Positions 1-12,590 are shown, counted from the first letter of the stretch. The stretch is 64,000 nucleotides of DNA from Hippophae tibetana (GCA_037013495.1 CM072804.1:33892501-33956500), one strand, 5' to 3'. A program made the numbers and translations. The notes: generated by a model from the letters alone, not told the origin.

Positions 1-83
1 CTTTGAATAATATTATAATATATTCGATTGATTGTAATCTAATTTTAAATCTAATATGGTAAATTTTCACCATAATCTTATTT

Positions 84-88
84 ATAAT
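84..88. repeat. Left target-site duplication (ATAAT) of copia element 1
   Basis: ATAAT directly precedes the 5' LTR and recurs directly after the 3' LTR at 5518-5522. A 5-bp duplication is the normal footprint of Ty1/copia integrase, so both outer ends of the element are fixed. Confidence 0.85.
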
Positions 89-529
89 TATTGAATATTG
101 GCTCTAAAAGTAACAAATTAGTGGCATAATTTAATAAAATTAGTGGCCTAATTTGTGTCATGATTTAAAGAATTTATTGGCATAATTTAAGTCTTAAATT
201 ATAGCACAATTTTAGGGAAATGAAGTCTTGCTTTATCTATAAATAGGGAAGGGTTCATGCATTGAAGAACAAGGCAAAAATAAAAAAAAATGAAAGAGAA
301 TATAAGCAAACTCAAAGAGAGAAAATACTTGTAAGTTTGAGGAAATACTTAAGATATATTATTAGTTAGGAAATCTGTATCTGTATTCTGCATATTTTCT
401 ACTCAGTTAAAATAATATATGCTGCCTCCCAAGGACCTAGGCGAATTTCCAAATCACGTAAATTCTGTGTGTTCATTTTATCGCTTTTATATATTCATAT
501 ACTGATATTTATTACTTTCGCCCACAACA
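89..529 (+). repeat. 5' LTR of copia element 1
   Basis: This 441-bp repeat matches 4939-5517 along its whole length, except for a 136-bp palindrome (plus 5-bp duplication) found only in the 3' copy. It ends ACAACA like its partner, but begins TATTGAATA where the 3' copy begins TGTTGAATA, so the terminal TG has mutated to TA here. The two LTRs differ by many scattered substitutions and small indels, which points to an old insertion. Confidence 0.92.
238..245 (+). promoter_or_regulatory. TATA box of copia element 1 5' LTR
   Basis: TATAAATA lies mid-LTR and is kept in the 3' LTR at 5087-5094. Its position fits the U3/R promoter of a Ty1/copia LTR. Activity is not implied for such a decayed element. 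Confidence 0.6.
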
Positions 530-532
530 AAT

Positions 533-544
533 TGGTATCAAAGC
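533..544 (+). other. Primer-binding site (initiator tRNA-Met type)
   Basis: TGGTATCAAAGC starts 3 bases after the 5' LTR. It matches the usual plant copia primer site TGGTATCAGAGC at 11 of 12 positions; the G-to-A change fits general decay. It would bind the 3' end of initiator tRNA-Met to start minus-strand cDNA. Confidence 0.85.
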
Positions 545-859
545 CAAATATAGCAGTATTATATATCAAATCGAAGCTCTCGACGAGACAAACATAACAG
601 TGAAAGAATCGTTCAAATCAGAAGTCAGAATCGCTGCCAGAAGCTGTCGGAGTGCTGTTGCCAGCAACTGAGTCGACTCACCGAGTTGGACCGAGTTTGT
701 CCGTTTTTCATCCATTTTCAGCTAAGTTAGATCTATTCCTAGCTAATTGGACCATTTTGGATTCAACTACAGACTCTGTTTTTTTCAAATAAGGTATAAA
801 ATTTAGAAAAACACTATTTTAAGTTGTAAGTGCAAAATTTTTGTTATCAGTTTATACTT

Positions 860-3800
860 ATGGCTGAAAAAAAAGAGATTGAAGAAGGTGAACAAGTTGA
901 CCATAAAATTTATGGCAAACCAAGTTGTTCTACTCGAAGAACTATGTTGTCTAACGCAAATTTTGAGGTGGATAAATTCGACGGCACCAATAACTTTGGC
1001 ATATGACAATGTAAAGTATTAGATCTATTGTTCCCAGAAGGATCTAATATAGCCTTGGAGACCAAGCCAGGAGATTATTCAAATGAAGATTAGAATTATG
1101 TCAACCGAAAAGCTTGTGGCACAATTCGACTGTGCTTAGGAAAAGATCAGAAGTACTTTGTCATGAAAGAGAATGTAGCCGTAGTTCTCTGAAAAAAACT
1201 AGAGGACAAGTACATGACGAAAAGTATTGAGAACAGACTCTACTTGAAGAAGAAACTTTTCTGTTTCCAGTACAAGAAAGGTACCCCTATGATTGAGCAC
1301 TTAGATAATTTCAATAAAATTTTGGCCGATCTGCAAAATTTAGATTGAAATTATCGATGAAGATAAAGCTTTATTGTTGCTGAATTCATTACCTGATAGC
1401 TATGAGTATTTAACCACAATCCTATTATATGGAAAAGATGAGGTTAAGTTCGTAGATGTTTCAAATACTTTGGTAAATAATGAGTACTAGAAAAAGGATC
1501 AACATAATCACAGAGACTCAACATCAGAAGCATTGATAGCAGCCAGAGGTAGGACGAACAAAAAAAATCTAGCGGATCAAATAATCGAGGGCGATCCAGA
1601 TCAAAGTCTATAAGAGAGTCATCTAGAAGACATCCTGCAAAGGATGAGTGTGCCTATTGTCACCAGAAAGGGCATTGGGAGAAAGATTGCCCAAAAAAGA
1701 ACAAGTTAAATACAAATGTTGCACAGAAGGCCGATGAAGATGAAGAATCAGCCTTTTCAATTTCATCTTCAAAAACCTACTCAGATAAGTGGATCCTTGA
1801 TTCTGGATGTTCTTATCATATGTGTCCAAACAGACATTGGTTTTCGAGTTTTGAGTAGCTCAATGAAGGAGTTGTGCTTATGGGCAACGACAATGCATAT
1901 CAGATAAAAGAGATCGGAATAGTACGACTAAAGATGCATGATGGTACAATCAGACGACTTACAAATGTAAGGTATATTCTTAACCTAAAGAAAAACCTTA
2001 TTTCTTTAGGTGTTCTAGATTCTGATGGTTACAAGGTAACATTGGAAAATGGAGTCTTGAAATCTATACGAGGTGCATTTGTAGCGATGAAGGGTAATCA
2101 GAAGGCGAACTTGTATTTACTAGATGGAAGTACAATTATAGGAAGAGCAGCTGTCTCAAGTAGTTCTGAAGAAAGACGAATGATTCTTCTCACCTGTGGC
2201 ACATACGCTTAGGGCATGTCGGTGAAAAGGCTTTGCAAGGCTTAATGAAACAAGGTCTTTTGAAAGGTGCCAAGAATGGAAAGTTTGATTTCTGCGAGCA
2301 TTATGTACTAGGAAAACAAACAAGAGTCAGGTTTGGCACTACCATTCATCATACTAAAGGATCTCTTGATTATATTGACACGGATGTCTAGGGACCTTCA
2401 AATAATGCTTCACTTGGAGTTAAACGCTGGTTTGTGACTTTTATTGATGATTTCTCTAGATATGTCTAGATATACCCCATGAGTCACAAAGATGAAGTTT
2501 TGGATATCTTTCTTAAATGGAAGAAAATGATTGAGACTCAGACAGGCAGGAAAATTAATAGGCTCAGATCTGATAATGGTGGCGAGTAAAAATCAGACCC
2601 CTTCTTTAAAGTTTGTCAAGATGAAGGGATAATCAGATATTTTTCTGTTTCTCGTACACCACAGCAGAATGGAGTTGCAGAAAGAATGAATCGTACTTGG
2701 GTTGAGAAAGTTTGAAATATGCTATCTCAATCCAAATTGAGCAAGGCATTTTAGGCCGAGGCTTTGTCATATGCAACTCATATAGTCAACAGACTTCCTA
2801 CGAATGCATTAGATGGGAAAACTCCTAAAGAGGTATGGTCTGAACAACCTGCATCTGATTATGATTCATTGTGAATATTTGGATGTCCTGCATATTTTCA
2901 TGTTAGTGAATCCAAACTGGATCCTAGAGCAAAGAAAGATGTTTTCTTGGGCTTTAAGGAAGGAGTTAAAGGATTTCGACTTTGGTGTGGTGAATCCAAT
3001 AAGATCGTCTTAAGCCGAGATGTCACATTCAACGAGTCTGTTATGTTGAGACAGAAAAATTCAGAGAAAAAGAATGAAAGTCCAAATACTATTTCTAAGG
3101 TGATGCTTGAGACTCCGGAAGATCCAGAAAATATTGTACCGACTACCGATCATGGTGAAGATGAAATTAATGATCAAGAAGAGATCTCAGTTGAGGTGGA
3201 GGTTTTCTCACCATCACCACCGATCAATCAATTGCCAGAATCTATTGCCACTACTCGACCGAGAAGAGAGATTAGAAAGCCTACCAGATACACAGACATG
3301 GTAGCATTCGCACTTCCAGTAATTGATGATGAGATCCCATGCACTTCGAGAGAAGTTGTGCAGAGAGTTGATAGTATGAAATGGAAAATGGCAATGGATG
3401 AAGAGATGAAGTCTCTACACCAGAATCAGACTTGGGAGTTAGTTCAACTTTCCAAAGGAAAGAAAACTATTGGCTGCAAATGGGTCTATGCCAAGAATGA
3501 AGGTGTTTTTGGTAAAGACAACATCAGATACAAAGCCAGATTGGTAGCAAAAGCTTATGCTCAGAAAGAAGGAATAAACTACAATGAGGTATTCTCATCT
3601 ATTGTTAAGCATTCATCTATTCGGATACTATTGGCTTTCGTAGCACAGTTTGATCTCGAGTTAGCTCAACTCGATGTCAAAACAGCTTTTCTCCATGGTA
3701 CTTTGAACGAAGAGATCTACATGTCTCAACCGGATGGCTTCAAAGTTCCAGGATGAGAGAATTGGTTTGAAGCAATCACTACGACAATGGTACAAACACT

Positions 3801-4881
3801 TTGATAGCTTCATCAGAAAGTAGAAGTACACACGCAGTCATTTTGATCATTGTGTATACTTTCGGAAACTCCAAAATGGTACCTTTATTTATTTTCTCTT
3901 ATATGTTGATGATATGTTAATTGCATCTAAGAGAAAGGTGGAGATCGAAAGATTGAAAGCTCTATTGAGTTCAAAATTTGAAATGAAAGATCTTGGAAAA
4001 GCTAAAAAAAAATTCGTGGGATGGAAATCACAAGAGATAGAGTTGCAAGCATAGTGTGTCTGACACAGACTCAGTATCTGAAGAAAGTACTACAAATGTT
4101 TGACATTGATGAACAAACCAAACAAGTAAGTACACCGCTTGCTCCTCATTTTCAGTTGAGTCTATTGATGTCACCTAGCACCACTGATGAGAAGAAGCAA
4201 ATGGAACGTGTTCCATATGCAAATGTTGTTGGTGCCTTGATGTATGCAATGTTTTGCACCAAACCTGATATTTCCCACGTTGTTAGTATGGTGAGTCAGT
4301 ACATATATAATCTCGATAAAGGACACTGGCAAACAGTGAAGTGGATTCTACGGTACATTTATGGTACTATGGATATTGGTTTGAAGTTTGAAAGAGACAA
4401 GACTAAAGGCAAACACCTAGTTGGATATGTGGATTCTGACTATGTTAGAGATCTGGATAAGCGTTGATCTACAACTAGTTATGTGTTCACAATGGCAGGA
4501 GGACCAGTTTGTTGGAGATCAACATTATAGTCAACTGTAGCTTTGTCTACTACAGAGGCAGAGTATATGAATGTAACAGAAGCATTCAAAGAAGCTATAT
4601 GGCTTCTCAGGTTGACCAAGGATTTGGGTATTGTTCAGAAGAACGTGGAGGTTTTTTGTGACAGCCAGAGTGCCATTTGTTTGGCAAAGAACCAAGTTCA
4701 TCATGGTCGCACCAAGCACATCGATATTCGATTTCATTTTGTTCAGGAAATCGTCGATGAAGGGAATGTTATACTCCCAAAAGTCAGAACTGTAGATAAC
4801 CCTGCAGATATGCTTACAAAGGTGGTTACAGGGATCAAGTTTCAACACTGCTTGAACTTGATCAACATCTCTCGAGCTTAG
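860..4881 (+). pseudogene. Decayed gag-pol of Ty1/copia element 1
   Basis: One former reading frame can be followed through stops and small indels. In order: gag from an ATG at 860; a CCHC zinc knuckle (C-A-Y-C...G-H...C) near 1650-1695; protease with D-S-G near 1798; integrase zinc region and D..D core (about 2190-2750); reverse transcriptase from about 3380 with Y-V-D-D at 3902-3913; and RNase H ending at 4881. RT has lost a short piece near 3755-3770, where the frame breaks and the usual stretch before L-K-Q-S is missing. Many in-frame stops sit where the family has Trp, Gln or Arg, for example 2389-2391, 2466-2468, 2713-2715 and 2752-2754. No part could act autonomously. Confidence 0.92.
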
Positions 4882-4926
4882 AGAGCCTAGGGCGTATTTA
4901 GAGGCAGCATTATGAACTTTTTCGCC

Positions 4927-4938
4927 AAGGTGGAGATT
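4927..4938 (+). other. Polypurine tract of copia element 1
   Basis: AAGGTGGAGATT directly abuts the 3' LTR. Purine-rich GGTGGAGATTG at this place is typical of Ty1/copia and primes plus-strand DNA synthesis. Confidence 0.8.
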
Positions 4939-5517
4939 GTTGAATATTGGCTCTAAAAGTAACAAATTAGTGGCATAATTTAGGGAAATTAGTGGTCTAA
5001 TTTGTGGCATGATTTAAGAAAATTAGTGACATAATTTAAGGCTTAAATTATGGCACAATTTTAGGGAAATGGAGTCTTGCTTCATCTATAAATAGGGAAG
5101 AGTTCATGCATTGAAGAACAAGGCAAAAATAAGGAAAAATCAAAGAGAGTATAAGCAAACTCAAAGAGAAAATACTTGTGAGTTTGGGCAAACACTTGAG
5201 AGATATTATTAGTGAGGAAATTGATGAGTGCTCAAAAAGCACTAAAATAACCATGATTTTATGCACATTAATTGATTACAAATTTATATATATAAATTTG
5301 TAATCAATTAATGTGCATAAAATCATGGTTATTTTAGTGCTTTTTGAGCACTCATCAGAAATCTATATCTGTATTTTGTATATTTCCTACTCAGTTCAAA
5401 TAATATCTGTTGCCTCCCGTGGAGCTAGGTGAATTGCCAAACCACGTAAATTATATGTTTTCATTTTATCGTTTTGATATATTCATTTACCGTTATTTAT
5501 TGCTTTCATCCACAACA
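4939..5517 (+). repeat. 3' LTR of copia element 1, with nested insertion
   Basis: This 579-bp LTR begins TGTTGAATA and ends ACAACA, followed by the right target-site duplication. It is 138 bp longer than the 5' LTR, almost entirely because of the palindrome at 5222-5357 and the duplicated GAAAT next to it. The TATA box is at 5087-5094. Confidence 0.92.
5222..5357. mobile_element. 136-bp perfect palindromic insertion (MITE/foldback-like)
   Basis: Two 68-bp arms are exact reverse complements with no spacer; the centre lies between 5289 and 5290. The ends read TGATGAGTGCTC and GAGCACTCATCA. GAAAT flanks it on both sides (5217-5221 and 5358-5362), and the 5' LTR has a single GAAAT at the matching place, giving an empty site. 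This shows it arrived as a mobile unit with a 5-bp duplication. It codes for nothing and is far too long to be a terminator. The superfamily is not recognised. Confidence 0.85.
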
Positions 5518-5522
5518 ATAAT
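5518..5522. repeat. Right target-site duplication (ATAAT) of copia element 1
   Basis: Matches 84-88 exactly and directly follows the 3' LTR. Confidence 0.85.
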
Positions 5523-6580
5523 GACGTTGGATATGTTTTATTTTATTTTGCTAAGTTTTATTTCATATTTAAATCTAGATATGATGTTTTTATTCATAGT
5601 TTTGTTGTTTAAAAATTCAACAACTCTAAATTATCAAAAATCATATTTTTTCTTGAAAATTCATCCTATTTTTAATTAGGATAACGAAATTGAGATGGAG
5701 GATCCATAACTGTTCTTGCAAACATAACAAAAAGGATCACATTGCTCGGAAGGACCATAATCGTCACTCGGTCCATACAAAAAGAAGAAACCAATAGAAA
5801 AAGAAGATGCATAGAAGGAACGAAATCTTGATCAAGAAGATAGATCAAGGCTTTCTGTAAATGAATATACTTTGTTAATTTGTTTCTGTACATTCTCATT
5901 CCTAATGTACTAATTAGACTACACTCACAGTACACATGTCAATATCTAATATGCTAAATCATAACAACCACAATACTAATATTAACTGTCTAACAAACTA
6001 AGCTAGTTTAATATTTACACAGTTTATTACATGTGAAACTAACTTTGTTATTATCCTTTCTCGAACACTGGTATGGGAAGCACCAGTAGTTTTATTTTGA
6101 ACAATTGAAATCTACATTGTGGTAGAGACTTAGTTAACAAATTTGCCTTTTAGTTCGGTGGTAAGAAACCAACTCGGCATATAGATTACTTGCTTGAGTT
6201 TTTAAAGTAAAAAATTATTCAAATTTAACGTCTTTCTACTTTCTTTTCAAGTTAGTTTCAAAGAATCATTATTCTTTTTATTTCAAACTCGACCCTAGGT
6301 AATCTCTTCTTCTCGTGCCTTACCTTTTTTATGTTTCTTGATATTTTTGTAAAGACCATGCACAGAGAAGAGACCTTAGGCTCTTTCTGCTGGGAAAACC
6401 CATAATATCATAACTTCTCGAGTCAGATAGAGAGTGATAACACAGGGTCCTTTAACGATATGAGCTCTTTGAGCGAAGAGGGTCCATCCTAGCCATAGCC
6501 TTCCACCTCCACCACTCATCCACATGTCATACCAACTATTAGGTTGAACGTGCCTCAGACTCAAATATCAATCACTAGAT
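5523..6580. other. Non-coding stretch
   Basis: AT-rich at first and more mixed after 6100. No reading frame here has recognisable domain content, and no repeat boundary could be set. It is the original flank of copia element 1 and may include the start of the decayed element that follows. Confidence 0.4.
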
Positions 6581-7980
6581 CATGGAGGAAGAAAACAATG
6601 AATCTAGAGACTAGAGAACCCATAGGTTGTACCAAAGGTTGGTCGACCAAGGTCAAGACTAGTGGTTTATCACCTCAACATACAAAGAGGTTAAGAAGGA
6701 CTTACAACATCCCCGCCTAGGTTCAAATAATGATTCCAATGTCTGGGGCCCATGATAGTGATCTATCCCTAGATGGGTGGACGATCTTTCACGAGAAATC
6801 TTTATGGTTTGGGGTTAGGTTTCCCTTGTACCCTTTCATAAGAAGGTTTTTGGCCAGGACTCAGCTTATGCCAAGTCAGTTGATGCCTAATGGTTAGAGG
6901 TACCTATTTTGCCTTACACTTATATGTAAAGAGCTTAGGGTGGATCTAGAGATGCCCAAGTATAATGAAGCCTATGTGTTAAAGTATAACCTCATAGACC
7001 CAAGGAGGATATAAATGTCAATGAAGAAAGACCAGGGAATAAACGTGGCCCTTCTTGAGAATGAGAAGAATTGGAAGGAATATTTCTTCTACATCTCAAG
7101 TCAGTAGGAGACTCTTATTAGCAACACGAGGCTAAAAAGGAACACCTAGGATGACATAAAGGTCATGATAAGGAACATGGGTTCCTTTATGACAACCTTA
7201 AGTGATGATTCGAAGCAATGCTTGGCTGATATCCAGAATTATCTTCCAGAGTGAACCCTATGGAAATAACTATTAAACACTCTACACTTTGTCATATGTG
7301 GGTTGATGAGGCAAGGTTCAATGATCCCCCTCATAAGATCATTAGTAAACCTCGCACCCTTGCTAAGTACCAGACCCCTCCCACAAACTATAGAGGAAGT
7401 TTTGAGGTGGTTGTTAACAATAGTGACTAGCCTTGAGACTTGAACTTTTTTATTTTAATACTCAACCACATAATACTAACACCTCATCAACCTTGTTTTT
7501 CCAATACTATAGAGTTCGATGTTGCATCTCTTCTTACATGACATAAGAGTAAGTTCGTTCCCCAAAGGGTGAGCTCCCAAAAGATTACACCTCTAGTACA
7601 AGGGAGGGACTCCTCTAAAGGTAAGAAGAGGAGCAAGTCTTTTGGCTAGGAAAGCCACTTCACACCATCTAAAAGGAAGAGGAAAATGACCATCAATGAG
7701 CCAGTGCTCAGATCGGAGCCTTTGAATGTCTTCAAGCCTGTATTCCATGTTCTAGGACTAATAAATTTCACCACCTTCCAGCTTAGGTCCTCAAGAACCT
7801 GACCACCTTGTAAGGGATTCAAGGAAAGGGAAGGGTGTTTTCAACAATCTTACCACTGGCGTGGAAGGAATGGCTCTATATCGGGGTATGACACTAGAGT
7901 AGCTCAACCACTATGTGTGCCACCTTCCTTTTATGGCATATAAGAAGGATCTCGATGCCATATGTGAGGACAAGTGCTCT
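6580..7980 (+). pseudogene. Decayed gypsy-type transposon protein (Transposase_28-like)
   Basis: Reading + through several stops and frame changes gives a block near 6780-7020 with the pattern W-F-G-V-R-F-P-L-Y-P-F followed by Q-L-M-P-N-G. This resembles the plant 'putative gypsy-type transposon' domain (Pfam Transposase_28), which has R-F-P-L-P-P-F and an H-P-N-G-W motif; the Trp after N-G is a stop here. Downstream to about 7980 the sequence stays less AT-rich than its surroundings and Ser/Lys-rich, as in the rest of such proteins. No intact frame exceeds about 100 codons. The family call rests on pattern recognition only. Confidence 0.45.
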
Positions 7981-8297
7981 GAGATTGTGACAAGTCGTTT
8001 CATGTACCAGGTGTGTTAATCTCACCTCACTTCTCATGTATATACTTTTTTGTTACTACACCCAGAACACGCCCACATACGCGTAGTCAGTGCACGTAGC
8101 TAGCACACACCCATCACACATCCGGCACACAACATGTCAATTTTCATGCACTCCAGCATACGTATATGTTGTATCCCACGCGTGCCAAATGCTAGTCTAC
8201 CGCAATTTTCACGCCCCATATGCGTGCCATCCTTTCCAAACGCACCCAAAATCAATTTTTAAAATATTTTTCCACCTTTTTTGGTCTTTACCTGACC

Positions 8298-8305
8298 TAT
8301 AAAAG
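8298..8305 (+). promoter_or_regulatory. Possible TATA box in an LTR-like patch
   Basis: TATAAAAG follows a locally C-rich stretch (8050-8250) and precedes a CT-rich leader with ..TTTCTCTTTCTAG.. Composition and order resemble the promoter part of a gypsy LTR, but no second copy was found in the window. Confidence 0.25.
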
Positions 8306-8399
8306 AACCCTATTTTCCCATTGTAAAACACATAATTTTCTCAACTCTTTCTCTTTCTAGATTTCTTTCTCTATAAAGTTTTCTTAGTTTTTTGTTTTA

Positions 8400-9880
8400 A
8401 AGTTCTTCTGTTTTTGAGAAGAACTAGCTATGTTTTTATAGATTTTTAGTTCTTGATTCAATAAATGAAAATGCAAATCCGCTTGGAGGTTTTCCAGCAA
8501 TAGAATTAGCATCAAAGTTCTGTAAGGATTCTTTTGAGATATAATTTTAAAATGAATTCTTTTCAATTATTTTTTATGTTTTATTCTTATATGTTATATT
8601 TAATTTGTCAGTAATTGAATTTAACATGGATGAATGTTTGTAAATATGATATAATAATAATGTTGTTATGCTTGCGAAATATTAAATAAGTAAAACATCT
8701 CTATAAAATAAATTGATTTTATTTTTATTCAAGATTTTATATTAATGATGTTAGAGAGAAATATATTATTTTTCATTATAAACTTAAATCTGAAATTATA
8801 TTTGAAGGTTTAATTATCCGATCTAATTTAGAGTGATGCTCTTTTATTTGTTGGTACAATCGCCTAGTAGTTAAAGTGAAGATTTATGTCAAAAATATTT
8901 ATAAAAACTATTATTCGAAAATGTATTGATAACATATTTTTAGTAATGGTTTTAAAACTTGAAAGTTAGTATTCAGATAATTAAAATCTTAGGTTTAATT
9001 TGGGCATCTTAAATAAAGTCTAATTAACTAACTCCATTAAAGCTGTGATTAGATGATTTGCTATTTTCTTAGAAATAAAGCTGAAATTTAATATTTAATT
9101 AATTAATAGGCTCCATCTAAGGATATTAGTTAATTAACATTAAATAAAAGAATTTGGACCTCGCCTAAGGACACTTTTATACCAAAAAGAGAAAATCAAC
9201 AAATATCAATTTATATATTTAATTACCTAAATAATATGAGCAATCATAATTAACTTAATTATTATATCCTTAAATATTCCACTGTTATGAATGATAAAAA
9301 AATTACATTATTGTTTATTGAATATATATCTATGTTTATTTTTATATTATTAGATTATGAAACAAACAAACAAAAATATCGTGACAAGATGTTTTAAGAT
9401 ATAATTTTTTTAAGATTTTGAATAATAAATTAAAAACCACATATATTTCTTTCTTAGATCAACCTTGGGATTATACTTGTCATTTTTTATAAAATGATTC
9501 GTGCACTTACAAGAGTTTTACAAATATAAAATAAAAGTATCTATAAGATCGACATTGATTACCGATCTTGTCTCATCATCCATCTCAGGGGCATGGAGTG
9601 TACCTATAGGGTTGTTATAATATCTAATTTATTAGAGAAGTAAACCCAAGGATACTAGAGTGTGAACTTTTATAATCCACACATCTGAGTCCCTTTTTTG
9701 TTTGTATTTTCATCATCCTTGTCGAATTCTATGTTGAAGTTTCCACTTTTATTTATGAATTTAAATTACAAATTGAATAAAACCTTAGTTTGTGAATATT
9801 AAATGTAACAATTTGAAATTAAGATAAACAAAAAATGGAACAAGACTAGTACGGTGCACTTTGTTTCTTTACTCCTTGGG
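8400..9880. other. AT-rich non-coding stretch
   Basis: No supported gene. Several short near-repeats of TTAATTAA / TTAAATAA type occur around 9000-9250. It lies between the gypsy-type remnants and may be decayed LTR or leader sequence. Confidence 0.35.
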
Positions 9881-9899
9881 ACTTTATTTTTGTCCCTTT

Positions 9900-12060
9900 T
9901 AGACTACCAAGGCATAGTATTCCCTAGCCACTTTTTGTTCTCCCATTCCTATTCCTATTCCACTTTTTATGGGTAACTTTAGGGAAAGTTAATAAGTGGA
10001 GACCACAGCTCAAGCTGCATGCAGAAGGCCACCCCAAAATCCCATTGTATAGTGATGGGCAATTTACTATAAGGAAGTCTACCATGAATGTTTTCATACC
10101 AATGCCTTGCCTCATTGTGATTGTAAGAATCACGCTTCCTTCATGGGTCATTGAAGATCTAAATAATCCCACTAATGAGGTGATCACTGGTCTAAGTGGG
10201 TCAATGAGCTTCATAGATTTCCACGCTTCAAAGTATAGGATCTCAACTAAGCTGTCAATGTCAATTAGAATTCTTTGTAAGTTTATGCCCTTGGGAGGGT
10301 GATTACTAATGTATTAGTGTAAAGATGAAGTAGTCTATGGGATTTCTTTTTTGAAAAGGTTATTTATGATCCTGTCAACCTAGGAGAGTGTTCTCACTCC
10401 CTTAGAGGAGAGGCTCACTGTTGTTTTGGTCTTCCATTTTTTTTACAAACTCTCTTAATGGTACCCTTTTGATAAGGTGCTCAGTTTAGTCCTTCAGATC
10501 TCGAAACTCTTCAATTGAGTGCCCTGAGTCCTTCTAGAATCTATAGTATTGATTTTTATTATGGATAGCATCACTAAAAGTGTTTCTCTGGGCATTTTCA
10601 ATGGTTCATAGTTACAAAAACATGGACCAATATAGCCTGAGCCACGTCCCTTATTGTTCTCACCTTTACGATTCTAATAGGGCCTTTTATTCCCTAAGGG
10701 TTTGGACTCATCCTTGACCTTGAGTGGTGGTTCTATACTTTCTTTTGTAGGGAAGGCATTGACTCTTATACTGTTGGATATTTCTTCAATGTTAAGATAT
10801 GTATTTACCAATAGAGTGACCTCCATGTATATAGTTGAAAAATCGTTTTTCATGTCCCTCTAGAGAGGCCCTTGGCGAAAAGCTTTGTCACTTCCATTTT
10901 TTTTACTATTGAACCCGGTGAAGAAATTCTTTAGGGTTACATCTTCCCTTTGATGTAGAGTTATCAAGTGTTATATTATTTTTAGTTTTCTTCATTTTTC
11001 CAAAAAATGGGAAAGGAATTATTTTCTAAACTTAGTGAAGTACCAATTATGCTAGGCCCGAGGGTATGGTACTAAGCCTAAGCTTTATGGATCCGGGTAA
11101 GCTAGAAGGCTTGACACCTATTTGTATCACTGTAAGCATAAAGGTTCATTCAACCTTTAAAGTTCTTAAAGTGCTCCAACGATTCCTTACTACTATTGTA
11201 GGAACTTATGTTATGCATTTTGAACTTATCCAAAAGTGGGATGGCCATGACTTTCGATGTTAATGGGGACTCATTAAAAATAGTCATGCTTAGGAGTTTA
11301 CCCCTATTCATTCTTTGTCGTATCTCTTATAATTGGATAGATAATCAATTGATGGTGGGATGAAGGACTATAGGTACATCCCCTAATTGATTATCCCTAT
11401 TGTGGTCATTGACGACTACAGTTGCATTGTCTCCATGACTTATGTGTATAGAGTGCTCATACCTACGGGCTTTAAGGCACTCATGTAGTTCTGGATAATT
11501 GGTTCCTAACTGATCAAAGATGGATTGATATAGGAAAGTTGTTGAGCCTATGGGAGTGGGAAACTCTAGATCATATAGGCCAAAAATGTATGTTTGACCT
11601 ATGGACTTAGACCTCGTCGAGATGGGTCACATCTTTGATCTGAGCCTGTGTGGTTGTGGATCTAATCTAATGCATTGTGGGCATTGATTTCTTTGGTTCA
11701 GGAGTTTATGGCCCTAGTAGGTGTTATAGTATAGTATAGAACACATTCTTCATTGTGTTTAGGCAGACTTCCATCCTTGCCCTTTTTTGGTACTTTGCTT
11801 GGGCCCATTTTGGCTGTGGTAGTATAGGGCCGACAACCTATATAGCTGGCTGCACAACTTGCTAGATATAAGGTAGGACCTAATTTTCTATTAGAGAAGC
11901 TTCATTGTTTGAGTTAAGAGGTTGATTCATCTTGAAAGGACATAAAAATGTGACCTTTCAAAGACCACGCAAAATGAACTTATTTTGGAGTAGTTTTTAT
12001 CTGAACTTTTAAGGTCTTTTCTTCAAAGACTATCTAGTTTAGAGTGCGAGAGAATACTAT
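9900..12060 (-). pseudogene. Decayed Ty3/gypsy gag-protease
   Basis: On the - strand the clearest block is 9924-10214. It translates into a retropepsin-like domain of plant gypsy elements, with a V-D-F-L-I-V pattern followed by P-S-L-Y-N-G-I-L-G, which is the usual region after the catalytic loop. Upstream on the same strand (10300-12000) are gag-like stretches rich in charged residues and broken by stops, including N-F-F.G.N near 10900. RT and integrase parts would lie at lower coordinates but are not seen, so the copy is truncated as well as decayed. Confidence 0.55.
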
Positions 12061-12420
12061 TAATTTTTTTCTCCCTAGTTGTGATTCAACTAGTAGAGGA
12101 CAATCTTTCCCATAAACAACGTTTGATGTTGATATCAATTTCTTTCAACACCATTGATTGGATGCACTTCTCTTTCTTATGGATTTGAGAATAAAAAAAC
12201 ATACTATCATGATCTTAGACCACTACTAGGTATGATGGTCTTTGGTTTTTGATGCTTAAGTAATTCCGAGTAGTGAGAAGAAGGAGAAGATTAGTGTCTC
12301 TCTTATAATGCAGGAAGATGTAGAGATATTTAGAGAGAGAGAGCATAGATTTTAGTGTATATCTCTTGTAAGGTAATGCTCCAACTATTTCGAGCATGTT
12401 TGATAGAGAGCTATGATGAA

Positions 12421-12590
12421 TATATATATAAGAGAAAATATATCTGCTAATGACCATTACCCATAGTAATAGACTTATCTTAATGTTAGATCTTTATCTC
12501 CTTAATTATCCGACTGTGATAAATATATATAAGAGAAAATATGCCTACTGATGACCCTTATCTATAGTAATAAACTTATCTTAATGTCAA
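12421..12590. repeat. Tandem duplication, period about 101 bp
   Basis: The unit starting with TATATATATAAGAGAAAATAT at 12421 repeats from 12522 to about 12590 with scattered changes. The second copy is incomplete. No coding content. Confidence 0.65.

Noticed and set aside
5222..5357. Palindrome as a transcription terminator or microRNA precursor
   Set aside because: Perfect 68-bp arms without a loop, plus a target duplication and an empty site, point to an inserted element. A derived small-RNA role is possible but not supported.
12421..12590. CRISPR-like or satellite array
   Set aside because: Only about two imperfect units, plant context, no spacers.
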